Shown: positions 23,903-32,351 of the stretch, in pieces
Numbering within the stretch: the first letter of the stretch is position 1
Layout: each line of letters begins with the position of its first letter
Assembly: GCA_035533215.1 (NCBI GenBank)
Contig: DATLUG010000014.1
Coordinates: 1-41,845, forward strand
Length of the DNA stretch: 41,845 nucleotides
Source of the DNA: DAHUZL01 sp035533215
Lineage (GTDB): Bacteria; Chloroflexota; Dormibacteria; Aeolococcales; Bog-877
Direction: 5' to 3'
Translations under genes and position numbers: made by a program
Notes under the pieces: generated by a model
The model's database searches: none
What the model saw: the letters and a program-made list of their open reading frames with translations, nothing else
Told to the model about the DNA's origin: nothing

Positions 23903-23996
23903 CCGGGCCCCGCGCTCCCGCCGCCCCGCCGCCGGGGGAGGCCGGCGGCGGGCGCCGCACGGGTTCCCTCGGCGCTCGCGGGGCGGATGGAGGGCG

Positions 23997-24953
23997 GTGA
24001 GCGCGCCTGCCGCCCGCTACGCGGCCATCGACGTCGGCAGCAACACCATCCATCTCCTCGTCGCCGACCTGCGCCCGGGCTGGCTGCCCGAGCCGCGGCT
24101 CCGCGAGCGGGCCTTCGTCCAGCTCGGGGAGGACGTCGCGCGGACCGGGATGGTGGGCGCGGAGCGGTTGGAGCTGGCCGCGCGAACCTTGTCCCAGCAG
24201 GTCGCGGCGGCGCGCCGGGCGGGGGTGCGGTCCATCGCCATCGGCGCCACCGAGGCGCTCCGGGCGGCCAGCAACGGGCCCCAGGTGGCGGAGCGGCTGG
24301 CGGCGGCCGCCGGGGAGCCGGTCCGGATCCTCGCTCCCCTCGAGGAGGCGGCCTTCGCCTTCGCCGGGGCCACCGCCAAAGCGCCCCGGGGGCGGCCCAC
24401 CCTGCTGGTCGACATCGGCGGGGCCTCGACCCAGCTGGCGGTGGGGCAGGTCGGCCGGCCGCTGGAGCACGTCGATTCCCTGCGGGTGGGCTCGGGGATG
24501 GTCGCCCAATTGGCCGGCGCCGATCCCCCGACGGCGGTGGAGTGGCAGGCGATGGAGCACTGGGTCGAGGGCCGGATCCCCGAGCTGCGCCCGGTCACCG
24601 GCGCGGTGCGGGCGCTCGGCACCGGCGGGACGATCACGAACCTGCCCCGCCTGGAAGGACCGCCGGTGCGAACCACGCTGGCGGCCGAGACGGTGGAGCG
24701 CATCCTGGAGCGGATGCGGCGCGAGCCGCTGGCACAGCTGCGGGCTCGCTCCGGGGTCGACCTGGAGCGGATCCGGCTCTGCGTCGGTGGCATCGTGATC
24801 CTGGCCCAGCTGATGGACCTCCTCCACCTCACCGCCCTGCAGCTCTCCGAGCGCGGGATCCGCGACGGCATGGTCACGGCGCTGGCGCGCAACGGCGCAG
24901 ACTGGTGGCGTGACCCGGCCACCGCAGCGATCGTGGGAGCCGGCACCGGCTGA
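23997..24953 (+). CDS. ppx: Ppx/GppA-family exopolyphosphatase/pppGpp phosphohydrolase
   Basis: 318 residues, the short single-module form of the family (ASKHA fold). The phosphate-1 loop is AAIDVGSNTIHLLVAD, the family signature is GATEALRAASNG, the phosphate-2 loop is LLVDIGGASTQLAVG, and GTGGTITNL is the later conserved loop. The catalytic acidic residue is expected in the LEEAAFAFAG segment. It should hydrolyse polyphosphate or pppGpp in the cytosol. GTG 23997 follows GGAGGG. The 3' end overlaps the CHAD gene by 44 bp, indicating one transcript. CHAD and Ppx pairing supports polyphosphate as substrate. Confidence 0.9.
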   Translation: MSAPAARYAAIDVGSNTIHLLVADLRPGWLPEPRLRERAFVQLGEDVARTGMVGAERLELAARTLSQQVAAARRAGVRSIAIGATEALRAASNGPQVAERLAAAAGEPVRILAPLEEAAFAFAGATAKAPRGRPTLLVDIGGASTQLAVGQVGRPLEHVDSLRVGSGMVAQLAGADPPTAVEWQAMEHWVEGRIPELRPVTGAVRALGTGGTITNLPRLEGPPVRTTLAAETVERILERMRREPLAQLRARSGVDLERIRLCVGGIVILAQLMDLLHLTALQLSERGIRDGMVTALARNGADWWRDPATAAIVGAGTG

Positions 24954-25959
24954 CCGCCTCCGCTGCTGCGACCTGGCGGCGGCCACGCTGACCCCCCGGC
25001 TGGCCGCGCTCCACCGGGCGGTCGGCCGAACGGGTGCCGGGGGGGATCCCGAGGGCGTGCACGACACGAGGGTCGCGGGGCGCCGCCTCCGCAGCGCCGT
25101 GCGGGCCTTCCGGGACTGCCTCGACCCCTCCGCGGCGGAGCTGGCAGCGGCGCTCCGCGAGCTGGGCGGGCTCCTCGGTCCAGCCCGCGACGCCGAGGTG
25201 CGGCTCGACCGGCTCGGCGAGGTCCTCCCGCCGCTGGCGGTGGCGGTCGACCGCTCCGACGAGGTGGTCCCGAGCGCGGGGGGGCACGCGATCGTCATCG
25301 CCCGGCCGGGGGCGGCCGCGCCGCTCGACCGCCGCGGCCAGGCCCACGCCGCCCTGCGCCACCTGCTCGACCGGGCCCACGAGGCGGTGGCCGAGACCCG
25401 GCTGCAGGCGGCGGGAGCCCTGCCGACGCTGCTCCCCCTCCTCGGGCGGACCCCGCCCATCCTCCGCGGACATCCCGGCTCGCGCTCGGCTCGCGCCCTC
25501 GCCCGGCGCCGGCTGCGCGCCCCCTTCCGCCGCGCCGCCACCTACGGGGCCGCCCCCCCGGTCGGCGACCAGGCGGCGCCCGGCGACCCAGCTCCGCCCG
25601 GGGGGCCGCCGGGCGCCGCCCTCCACTCCCGGCGGATCGCGGTCAAGCGGCTCCGATACGGGCTGGAGTGCTTCGGCCAGGTCCTGCCGCTCGTCCACCG
25701 GGACTGCCTCGCCGAGCTGCGCGGGATCCAGGACCTCCTCGGCCACCACCACGACCTGCTGGTGCTGGCCGCCTGGGTGCACGACGAGGGCCGGGCCGCC
25801 CCCCCGACCCTGCGACCGGCGCTGCGGCGGCAGGAGGTCCGGATCGCCCACGCCGGCCACGGCGTCGCGGACGGCGTCGTCGCCGAGCTGGAGCGTCTCG
25901 ACGGCGCCGGCTACTGGCCCTCGGCCGCGGCCGCCTGCCTGCGCCCGCTGGGAGGCTGA
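24910..25959 (+). CDS. CHAD-domain protein (polyphosphate-associated)
   Basis: 349 residues. Conserved CHAD blocks are GVHDTRVAGRRLRSAVRAFRDCL (about 48-71), LGGLLGPARDAEVRLDRL, RIAVKRLRYGLECFGQVLP (about 241-259) and LRGIQDLLGHHHDLLVLA. These give the basic helical surface that binds polyphosphate. A Pro/Ala-rich insert of about 40 residues lies before the second basic block. There is no N-terminal CYTH domain, so it is a stand-alone CHAD. GTG 24910 lies within the ppx 3' end and has no clear ribosome site, suggesting coupling. Its last 49 bp overlap the opposing MBL gene. Confidence 0.88.
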   Translation: MTRPPQRSWEPAPADRLRCCDLAAATLTPRLAALHRAVGRTGAGGDPEGVHDTRVAGRRLRSAVRAFRDCLDPSAAELAAALRELGGLLGPARDAEVRLDRLGEVLPPLAVAVDRSDEVVPSAGGHAIVIARPGAAAPLDRRGQAHAALRHLLDRAHEAVAETRLQAAGALPTLLPLLGRTPPILRGHPGSRSARALARRRLRAPFRRAATYGAAPPVGDQAAPGDPAPPGGPPGAALHSRRIAVKRLRYGLECFGQVLPLVHRDCLAELRGIQDLLGHHHDLLVLAAWVHDEGRAAPPTLRPALRRQEVRIAHAGHGVADGVVAELERLDGAGYWPSAAAACLRPLGG

Positions 25960-26747
25960 TCCGCCCCCGCCTCGCCGAGGCGGCCCAGCGGCAGGGTGAT
26001 CCCGTCGGCCGCCAGCAGGGCGCCCGGCAGCGGTCGCCGCTGCGAGAGGTGGGTGAGGATGAAGCGGGTGGTCGGGGCCTCGGCCATCAGCCGGAGGACC
26101 TCCTCGCGCCAGAGGTGGGTCGGCTCGGGGCCGTCCATGCCGGTGCACTCGCAGAGCAGGTAGTCGACGCGGCGGGCGAGGGCGCGGATCCCGTCGCACC
26201 AGGCGGTGTCCCCGGAGTAGCCGAGGCTGATCCCGTCGCGCTCGACCCGGAAGGCGAGCGCCTCCAGGTCGGGGGCGTGGACGACCCGGACCGCCTCGAC
26301 GCCAAAGCCGCCGAGCTCGCCGCCGTCGCCGTCCCGCCACTCCAGCACCTGCGGCCCCCCGGGCGCGAGGACCTCTCCCGCGAGCCGGTCCCCGAATCCC
26401 AGCCGGAGGAGGCGCTCGACGAACGCCCGGGTCCCCTCCGGCCCCACGACGGTCAGCGGCGGCGCCTCAGGATGGGCGCACCGGCGGGCGGCGAGCAGGA
26501 GCGCCAGCTGGAAGCTGTGGTCGGCGTGGTGGTGGCTGAGGAGGACGGTCTCGACCCCGAGCGGGTCCAGTCCGGCCTGGGGCAGGACCGTCAGGACCGG
26601 GGCGCCGCAGTCCAGCAGCAGCCGTCCGTCGAGGCAGGCGGCGGCGTTGTGGCCGATCCCGGCGAAGCACGACGAGCTGCCGAGGATGGTCAGCCGGAGC
26701 TCGGGCGGGGCGTCCGGAGCCGGCTCGGCGGTCGGGTCGCCGCTCAT
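25911..26747 (-). CDS. MBL-fold metal-dependent hydrolase (RNase Z-like)
   Basis: 278 residues. The metallo-beta-lactamase zinc motif is VLLSHHHADHSFQ (HxHxDH). It is preceded by LTILGSSSCFAGIGHNAAACL and LLLDCGAP, followed by VVHAPDLEALAFRVERDGISLGYSGDT (bridging Asp) and a distal His in FILTHLSQRR. The pattern matches the RNase Z/YycJ-like branch; real substrate unknown. ATG 26747 overlaps the transglutaminase stop (ATGA), making it the last gene of the DUF58 operon. The C-terminal 25 residues are poorly conserved and overlap the CHAD gene. Confidence 0.88.
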   Translation of the reverse strand: MSGDPTAEPAPDAPPELRLTILGSSSCFAGIGHNAAACLDGRLLLDCGAPVLTVLPQAGLDPLGVETVLLSHHHADHSFQLALLLAARRCAHPEAPPLTVVGPEGTRAFVERLLRLGFGDRLAGEVLAPGGPQVLEWRDGDGGELGGFGVEAVRVVHAPDLEALAFRVERDGISLGYSGDTAWCDGIRALARRVDYLLCECTGMDGPEPTHLWREEVLRLMAEAPTTRFILTHLSQRRPLPGALLAADGITLPLGRLGEAGADQPPSGRRQAAAAEGQ

Positions 26748-29098
26748 CCGATCCTCGGGACCGGGGCGGACGCGGGCGCGCCGCCGGCACCGCCGGCGCG
26801 CCCGCGCCAGGCCCGCCAGAGCAGGCCGGGGTAGGCGGAGCGGAGGGGCGCCCAGGCCCTGCGCCACTCCGCTGGCGTGACCGCCGCCTCCGGCCCCGTC
26901 GCGAAGGCCGCCCGGTCCGCCAGCACGGTGACGGCCCGCAGCGCCCGGGCCACCCGCTCGGGCGCGGCGGGCCCCGCGGCCGCGAGGCAGAAGGCCGCCA
27001 GCTCGGACATGGTCCGGCCCCGCCCCCACCCGCCGCGACCCACCCACAGCACCAGCCCCAGCCGGCGGCGCGCACCCAGCGGGGTGGCCACCATCCGGCG
27101 GAGCAGGCCCAGCACCCCTCCGCCGCCGAGGAGGCCGAGGGCGAGGAGGGCGGCCGCGACCCGGAGCGCCACCGGTCCGACGGCGATGGCGGCGGGACGC
27201 CCGGGGGGGCGGGAGGGACGGACCGACCGGACGGTCGGCGCCGGCCTGGTCGCGGGCGCGACTCGGCGGGGGTGGGTGGGCAGCCCGGTCACAGCCGCCG
27301 GCGCCTCACCGCGGCCGAGGTAGAAGCCGTCCGGGGTGGGCTCGAACTGGATCCACCCGTAGCGGGGGAAGTAGGCCTGGACCCAGGTGTGGGCGTCGGC
27401 GGCGGTGACCAGGTGGACGGCCCCGGCGGCGACCCCGGCCTCGCCGGGCCCGAAGCCGTTGACCAGTCGGGCCGGGATGCCGATCGACCGCAGCAGGGCC
27501 CCCATCGAGGAGGCGAAGTACTGACAGTAGCCGAGGTGGCTGGTCTCCAGGAAGTACAGGATCGGCCAGGTGCCGGCGGGCACGGGGGGCGGGTTGAGCG
27601 TGTACGCCTCGTCGGCGCGGAGGGCATCCTGGATCGCCAGGGCGCGGTCGTAGGGGTCGCGGGCCTGCCCGATCATCGTCCGCGCGATCCGGCGGAGGGC
27701 GGCCGCCTCGGCGTGGGCGGCCGGGGGGAGGCCGGCGTCCGACCGCACCCACGCCGGATAGGCGGTCCCGGCCAGGCGCAGCTGGCGGTCGGAGGCGGTC
27801 GAGACGGTCCCGAGGGTGGTGGTGGCGCCCCCGCCGGCGACCTGCGCCAGGCCGCCCTGGGGTTGGACCGAGATGACCGACGCCAGGCGGCCGCCCGCGC
27901 GGCGCCCCCGGACCACGAGCGGGGTCTCCGAGCGGGGCAGGTCGGCGGGGGCGCCCGGGAAGAGCACGTCGGAGACCTCGGCGTCGCCGCTGGCCAGGAC
28001 GTGGACCGTGAGGCGGATGGTCCGGCGGGCGCGGAGCGGGGTGCCGGCGCGCCGGAGCCGGGCGTCGAGCGGGCGGGCCCTGGGCGAGGGGCCCGATCGC
28101 CGGACGGCGCCCGTGGCCGGGTACCAGTCGCCCCGGGCGAAGTCGTCCAGGACCACCCCGCGCAGGTACACGGGCCGCCGGGGGTCGCCGGCGGTGTAGG
28201 TGAGGAGCGGGGTCTGGACCGACCGCAAGGGGCCCGCGGGGATCACCGACTCCGAGTAGCCGACGACGTCGGCGCCGGCACCCGGGGCGGTCCGGCCCCC
28301 ACGGGGGGTGCCGTAGTGGAAGAACCGGCCGCTGAAGTTGACCAGGTTGAGGGGCGGGAGCGCCGCCGAGGCCGCGGTGAGGGCGATCGCCCCGGCCACC
28401 ACCGCCCCCCACGGCCGACCCGGCGTGCCGTCGAGCACGGCGACCCGTCGCGCGCGCCAGCCGGTGCGGACCCGCTCCTGGTGAACCCATCCGACCAGCG
28501 CGGAGGCGATCGCGACCGCCCCGATCACCGGCCAGAAGGCTGGGCCCACGTGCCCGCCGGGAACGTTCACCAGGTCGGCGACGGCGATCAGCGCCGCGGC
28601 TCCGGCGGCCACCAGGGCGCGCCCCTCGCGGAGGGCCCACCATCCGATCCACCCTCCGAGGAGGAGGAGGAGGAGCTCCAGCCCGAAGGCCTGGGCGCGC
28701 CCCGGATGGTGCCCGGCGAGGATCGGCCCGAGGCCGGCGAGCGGGCCCGAGCCGGACCCTGCCGGAAGGCCGCGCAGGAGGAGGAGCGCGGCCAGCCCGG
28801 CCACCGGGAGGCACATGAGGGCGGCCCAGCGGCGGCGCCCGCCGGCGCCGACGGCCCCCGCCGCCAGGACCCCGGTCGCGGCCGCCAGCTCCGGGGACGG
28901 TCCCGCCGTCCGGAGGATCGTCGTGCCGAGCACCGCCGCGGCGGCGACGCCCAGCCCCGCCGCCAGCAGCAGGCTGACCACCGCGGCCGGGCCGTCGCCG
29001 GCGGTCCCCCGCCGGCTCCAGCTGGCCGCGAGGGCGGCGAGCCCGACCGCGCCGGTCAAGGCGGCGAGCTCCAGCACGGCGGGATCAGCCGGCGGCAC
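26744..29098 (-). CDS. Transglutaminase-like membrane protein (TgpA-type)
   Basis: 784 residues. About eight to nine N-terminal helices span residues 1-250 (for example GVAAAAVLGTTIL, FGLELLLLLLGGWIGWWAL, FWPVIGAVAIASALVGWV). A large extracytoplasmic region follows, with a DUF3488-like part (FSGRFFHYGT, YLRGVVLDDFARGDWYP) and a transglutaminase core: C525 in GYCQYFASSMGALLRSIGIPARLVNGF, H570 in DAHTWVQAYFPRYGWIQFEPTPDG. One more helix (about 690-710) and a cytosolic tail complete it. This is the TgpA architecture seen with MoxR and DUF58. GTG 29098 overlaps the DUF58 stop by 14 bp; GTG 29077 is an alternative. Probably a cell-envelope protein-modifying enzyme; substrate unknown. Confidence 0.9.
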   Translation of the reverse strand: MPPADPAVLELAALTGAVGLAALAASWSRRGTAGDGPAAVVSLLLAAGLGVAAAAVLGTTILRTAGPSPELAAATGVLAAGAVGAGGRRRWAALMCLPVAGLAALLLLRGLPAGSGSGPLAGLGPILAGHHPGRAQAFGLELLLLLLGGWIGWWALREGRALVAAGAAALIAVADLVNVPGGHVGPAFWPVIGAVAIASALVGWVHQERVRTGWRARRVAVLDGTPGRPWGAVVAGAIALTAASAALPPLNLVNFSGRFFHYGTPRGGRTAPGAGADVVGYSESVIPAGPLRSVQTPLLTYTAGDPRRPVYLRGVVLDDFARGDWYPATGAVRRSGPSPRARPLDARLRRAGTPLRARRTIRLTVHVLASGDAEVSDVLFPGAPADLPRSETPLVVRGRRAGGRLASVISVQPQGGLAQVAGGGATTTLGTVSTASDRQLRLAGTAYPAWVRSDAGLPPAAHAEAAALRRIARTMIGQARDPYDRALAIQDALRADEAYTLNPPPVPAGTWPILYFLETSHLGYCQYFASSMGALLRSIGIPARLVNGFGPGEAGVAAGAVHLVTAADAHTWVQAYFPRYGWIQFEPTPDGFYLGRGEAPAAVTGLPTHPRRVAPATRPAPTVRSVRPSRPPGRPAAIAVGPVALRVAAALLALGLLGGGGVLGLLRRMVATPLGARRRLGLVLWVGRGGWGRGRTMSELAAFCLAAAGPAAPERVARALRAVTVLADRAAFATGPEAAVTPAEWRRAWAPLRSAYPGLLWRAWRGRAGGAGGAPASAPVPRIG

Positions 29099-30281
29099 GG
29101 CTGCCCCCCTCCCCGAGCGCGTCGAGGTCGTCGCCGCGATGGACCAGCCAGAGGTCGACCACCAGCCGCCAGCGGGCGGGGACGCGAAGCGGCGGCCGCC
29201 ACCCGCCGAACGTGGCGGGGTCGACGTAGATCGCCAGCGGTCGGTCGCCGCTCCGGCTGTGGGCCGCGATCGCCTCGACCCAGCCGGGATCGCGAGCACC
29301 GGTGACGACCACCAGCGGCCCCCGGCCCCGCCAGCCGGGCAGGTGGCGCGCGAGCAGCGGCCCGAGGCCGAGCCGGCCGTCGTCGGAGGCGAGGGCCAGC
29401 CACTCCAGCAGCCGGACCTCGTGGGCCGTGCCGCGGCCGGGGACGAGGTGGCTGAGGGCACGATCGTTGGCCACCAGCTCCACCGTCCGCCCCTGGCGGA
29501 GCGCCAGCTGGGCCACCGACCCCGCCAGGCTGACCGCGTACTCGAAGGAGCGCTCGGGGGCCTCCCCGGCGTGGACCCCCGCCTGGCAGTCGAGGGCGAT
29601 CAGCAGGTCGGCCCCCTCGTCGGCGTCGAAGAGCCGGCTGATCAGCCGGCCCCGCCGTGCCGACTCCAGCCAGTGGATCCGGCTCATCCCGTCGGCCGGG
29701 TCGTGCTCGCGAATCCCGGCGACGCTGGGGGGACGGTCGTTGGGGCGGGTGCCTCGCGGGGCGTCGCGACCGGTCCGGGCCCCCGGCGACCAGGGTGCGG
29801 TGAGCGCGTGGAGCCTCGGGTAGACCAGGACCGGCGTCATGGTCGGCAGGCGCACCGTGCGCGGGAAGAGCCCGAAGGGGTCGGCGAGACGCAGCTCGGT
29901 GGGCCCGAGCTGGTGGCGGCCCCGGACCCGGAAGGTCCCCTCGGTCGAAAAGGCCAGGACCTGGTGGGGTCGCAGGCTGAACGCCCGCCCCGGCTCGTAC
30001 CCGGTGAGGCGGGAGCGGTCGCGCACCTCCACCAGCGCCAGCGGCAGGGCCGAGCGATTCTCGATGCGCAGGCGCTCCTCGAACCGGGAGCCGGCCACGA
30101 AGGGGCCGGGCGGGGTGGTGCGGGTGAGGCGGACGTGGCCGGCCGCCCACCAGCTCCAGCCAGCGGCGACGACGACGAGGAGCGCGATCGCATACACCAC
30201 GACGAAGGCCAGGCGGACGCCGTTGATGTAGGCGAAGAACCCCGTCACCAGGAGCACGGCGAGGAGCGGAGCGCGGCTCAT
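29085..30281 (-). CDS. DUF58-domain protein
   Basis: 398 residues. Two N-terminal helices (LLAVLLVTGFFAYIN and FVVVYAIALLVVVAAGW) are followed by an immunoglobulin-like beta region (about 55-165, FEERLRIENRSALPLALVEV, GRHQLGPTELRLADPFGLF). The DUF58/vWA-like segment is REHDPADGMSRIHWLESARRGRLISRLFDADEGADLLIALDC (R-x-Y/H-x-P-G/A-D pattern). DUF58 proteins pair with MoxR AAA+ ATPases, probably as clients or adaptors for assembly of envelope complexes. It is 26 bp downstream of moxR and overlaps the transglutaminase start, so the three form one operon. Molecular function not known. Confidence 0.9.
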   Translation of the reverse strand: MSRAPLLAVLLVTGFFAYINGVRLAFVVVYAIALLVVVAAGWSWWAAGHVRLTRTTPPGPFVAGSRFEERLRIENRSALPLALVEVRDRSRLTGYEPGRAFSLRPHQVLAFSTEGTFRVRGRHQLGPTELRLADPFGLFPRTVRLPTMTPVLVYPRLHALTAPWSPGARTGRDAPRGTRPNDRPPSVAGIREHDPADGMSRIHWLESARRGRLISRLFDADEGADLLIALDCQAGVHAGEAPERSFEYAVSLAGSVAQLALRQGRTVELVANDRALSHLVPGRGTAHEVRLLEWLALASDDGRLGLGPLLARHLPGWRGRGPLVVVTGARDPGWVEAIAAHSRSGDRPLAIYVDPATFGGWRPPLRVPARWRLVVDLWLVHRGDDLDALGEGGSRAAG

Positions 30282-30307
30282 GCGGAGGCGGCCGGCGGCG
30301 TGGCGGC

Positions 30308-31276
30308 TCAGCCGGCGGCGCGCTGGCCGACCACCGGCACCGGCTCGGTGTCGAGGAGGTCGTCCAGCACCTCCGCCGCCTGGGCGCCGCGGAGCTCAGC
30401 GGCGGCGCGCAGCACCAAGCGGTGGAGGAGGATCGCGGGGGCCAGCACCTTGATGTCGTCGGGGATGACGTAGTCGCGGCCGCGCACCAGGGCCAGCCCC
30501 TGGGCGGCGTGGAAGAGCCCAAGGCTGGCCCGGGCACTGGCCCCGAGGGCCAGCTCCGGGTGGGAGCGTGTCCGCTGCACCAGGCGGACCAGATATTCCT
30601 GCAGGGTGGGGTCGACGTGGACGGCCTGCACCGACCGGCGCAGCCCGGGCAGCTCCCCGGCCTCCACCTGCGGTTCGATGGCGAGCAGGGGGGAGCTGCG
30701 CCGGAAGCGGTCCAGGATCTCCAGCTCGCCCGCGAAGTCGGCGTAGCCGAGGCTGACCCGGAGCAGGAAGCGGTCGACCTGCGCCTCCGGGAGGGGGAAG
30801 GTCCCCGCGTACTCGATCGGGTTCTGGGTGGCGAGGACCACGAACGGCTGGGGCAGGAGGTGGGTTCTGCCATCGACCGTCACCTGGCCCTCCTCCATCG
30901 CCTCCAGCAGCGCCGACTGGGTCTTGGGGGTGGCGCGGTTGATCTCGTCGGCGAGCAGGATCTGGGTGAAGACCGGGCCTCGCCGAAACTCGAACTCGGC
31001 CCGGCTGGGGTTGTAGATGTTGACCCCGGTGATGTCGCTGGGGAGCAGGTCGGGGGTGAACTGCACCCGCTCGAACTGGCAGCCGGTGGCGCGGGCCAGG
31101 GCCTTGGCCAGCATCGTCTTGCCCACCCCGGGCACGTCCTCGATCAGGACATGGCCGCCGCACAACCACGCGATCGTGCACAGCTCGATCTGGTGGCGGT
31201 CCCCGACGATGACGGTCCCGACCGTGTCCACCACCCGGTGGATGGCCGCGCTGGCCTCCCGCGCCGCGGGGTCCAT
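30308..31276 (-). CDS. moxR: MoxR-family AAA+ ATPase
   Basis: 322 residues. Walker A is IEDVPGVGKTMLAKALA (K53), Walker B is ILLADEINRATPKTQSALLEAMEE (D110-E111), sensor 1 is in FVVLATQNPIEYAGTFPLPEAQ, and the arginine-finger/lid part follows (QVDRFLLRVSLGY, YVIPDDIKVLAPAILLHRLVL). MoxR proteins are chaperone-like ATPases that assemble or activate vWA/DUF58 partners, and both DUF58 and TgpA genes follow here. ATG 31276 shares its A with the TGA of a 15-codon leader ORF, and no Shine-Dalgarno is visible. Expression may therefore depend on translation of that leader. Confidence 0.94.
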   Translation of the reverse strand: MDPAAREASAAIHRVVDTVGTVIVGDRHQIELCTIAWLCGGHVLIEDVPGVGKTMLAKALARATGCQFERVQFTPDLLPSDITGVNIYNPSRAEFEFRRGPVFTQILLADEINRATPKTQSALLEAMEEGQVTVDGRTHLLPQPFVVLATQNPIEYAGTFPLPEAQVDRFLLRVSLGYADFAGELEILDRFRRSSPLLAIEPQVEAGELPGLRRSVQAVHVDPTLQEYLVRLVQRTRSHPELALGASARASLGLFHAAQGLALVRGRDYVIPDDIKVLAPAILLHRLVLRAAAELRGAQAAEVLDDLLDTEPVPVVGQRAAG

Positions 31277-31323
31277 CAGCAGTCCCTGGGCCCGGAGCGG
31301 GTCAGCCGTGCCCCAGCCTGCAC
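31276..31323 (-). CDS. Short leader ORF (15 codons) coupled to moxR
   Basis: GTG 31323 opens a 15-residue ORF (MQAGARLTRSGPRDC) whose TGA overlaps the moxR ATG (TGATG). TATACT ends 6 nt upstream of the GTG, so the mRNA would begin at this codon. The peptide is basic and resembles nothing known. The same arrangement occurs before the MIP channel gene. Confidence 0.4.
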   Translation of the reverse strand: MQAGARLTRSGPRDC

Positions 31324-31329
31324 GCCGGG

Positions 31330-31335
31330 AGTATA
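31330..31335 (-). promoter_or_regulatory. -10 box (TATACT) for the moxR operon
   Basis: TATACT ends 6 nt before GTG 31323 and 53 nt before the moxR ATG. It lies just past the darA stop codon, so the moxR operon likely has its own promoter. Confidence 0.5.
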
Positions 31336-31342
31336 CGGCCGC

Positions 31343-31663
31343 TCAGAGACGGTCGACCCGATCGAGACCGAGGACGAAGACGGTCGCACGGCCGATCTCC
31401 ACCTCCACCGGAGCCGCGGGCATCGCTCCGCGCTCGGCGATGGGCTCCGGCGCCGGCTCGTGTCGCGAGCGGCCGGCGGTGCGAAGGGTCGCCACCACGT
31501 CGTCGACGGCGAGGTCGTCGACGGCGGTGAGCAGGACCACGTTGCGCTGCTGGAGGAAGCCGCCCTCGCTGGCCAGCTTGGTGACCGCGAACCCGCGCGC
31601 CGCCAGCGCCTCCACCGTGCGCACGGCGTCGTGCTCGTGGACCACCGCCAGCACCATCTTCAT
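31343..31663 (-). CDS. darA: Cyclic-di-AMP receptor, DarA/PstA (PII-like)
   Basis: 106 residues, the usual size. It aligns along its whole length with DarA from memory: MKMVLAVVHEHDAVRTVEAL, then GFAVTKLASEGGFLQQRN (B. subtilis RATKLATTGGFLRAGN), VLLTAVDDLAVDDVVATLR, and PVEVEIGRATVFVLGLD near the C-terminus. These include the TKLA-x-x-GGFL c-di-AMP-binding region. It is a PII-like trimer that binds c-di-AMP in the cytosol; its output is unknown in most species. It lies 37 bp downstream of tmk, the same order as in Firmicutes. No diadenylate cyclase is in the window. Confidence 0.92.
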   Translation of the reverse strand: MKMVLAVVHEHDAVRTVEALAARGFAVTKLASEGGFLQQRNVVLLTAVDDLAVDDVVATLRTAGRSRHEPAPEPIAERGAMPAAPVEVEIGRATVFVLGLDRVDRL

Positions 31664-31700
31664 GCCCGCATCCGCACCGAGCGGCGACCGCCTGCCACGG

Positions 31701-32351
31701 TCACGCGCGCACCGCCGCGGGTTGACGCAGGCGGACCAGTTCGAGGCAGCGGGCGGCCACCATGCTGGGGGGCCGGTCGGCGTCGACCACCACGATGCGG
31801 TCCGGAAAGCGCCGGGCCAGCTCGCGGAACCCCTCGCGAATCCGGCCGTCCCCCCCGCTCGTCGCCTGCTCGATCCGGTCCAGCGGCCGTCCCCGCCCGA
31901 GCCGCCCCGCGGCCCTGCCCTCCGGGAGGTCCAGCAGGAGGGTGAGGTCAGGGAGGCGGTCCACCCCGCTGAGCCGGTGGATCTCCAGGATCACGTCGGG
32001 GTCGACGCCCTGGGCCAGCCCCTGGTAGACGAGCGACGAGTCGACGAAGCGATCGGCGACCACCATGGCACCCCGGGCCAGCGCCGGACCGACGACCTCC
32101 GCCACCAGCTGCAGACGCGCCGCGAGGAAGAGCGCGGCCTCCGCCAGGGGCGCCGGCTCGGCGCCGAGGTGCCGGTGCAGCAGCACCTCGCGGACCAGCT
32201 CCCCGAGCCCGGTGCCACCGGGCTCGCGGATCGCGACCACATCCCGGCGCTCGGCCCGCAGGGCGGCGGCGAGGCTGGCCGCCTGGGTGCTCTTGCCGGC
32301 CCCGTCGACCCCCTCCAGGCTGACGAAGAAGCCGGGGAGGGCGCGGCTCAC
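31701..32351 (-). CDS. tmk: Thymidylate kinase
   Basis: 216 residues. The P-loop is VSLEGVDGAGKSTQAASLA (K20), the dTMP-binding motif is REPGGTGLGELVREVLL, the DR(Y/F) motif is VVADRFVDSSLVYQG (D100-R101), and the LID segment is GRAAGRLGRGRPLDRIEQ. It phosphorylates dTMP to dTDP in the cytosol. GTG 32351 is preceded by GGAG about 6 nt upstream. It is the first gene of a pair with darA; the holB gene often found next is absent. Confidence 0.95.
   Translation of the reverse strand: MSRALPGFFVSLEGVDGAGKSTQAASLAAALRAERRDVVAIREPGGTGLGELVREVLLHRHLGAEPAPLAEAALFLAARLQLVAEVVGPALARGAMVVADRFVDSSLVYQGLAQGVDPDVILEIHRLSGVDRLPDLTLLLDLPEGRAAGRLGRGRPLDRIEQATSGGDGRIREGFRELARRFPDRIVVVDADRPPSMVAARCLELVRLRQPAAVRA

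Noticed and set aside
25911..25959. Convergent overlap of CHAD and MBL genes as a regulatory antisense device
   Set aside because: Overlap is short and involves poorly conserved tails; a similar overlap occurs at 6079-6131, so it is probably genome compaction or tail misprediction.
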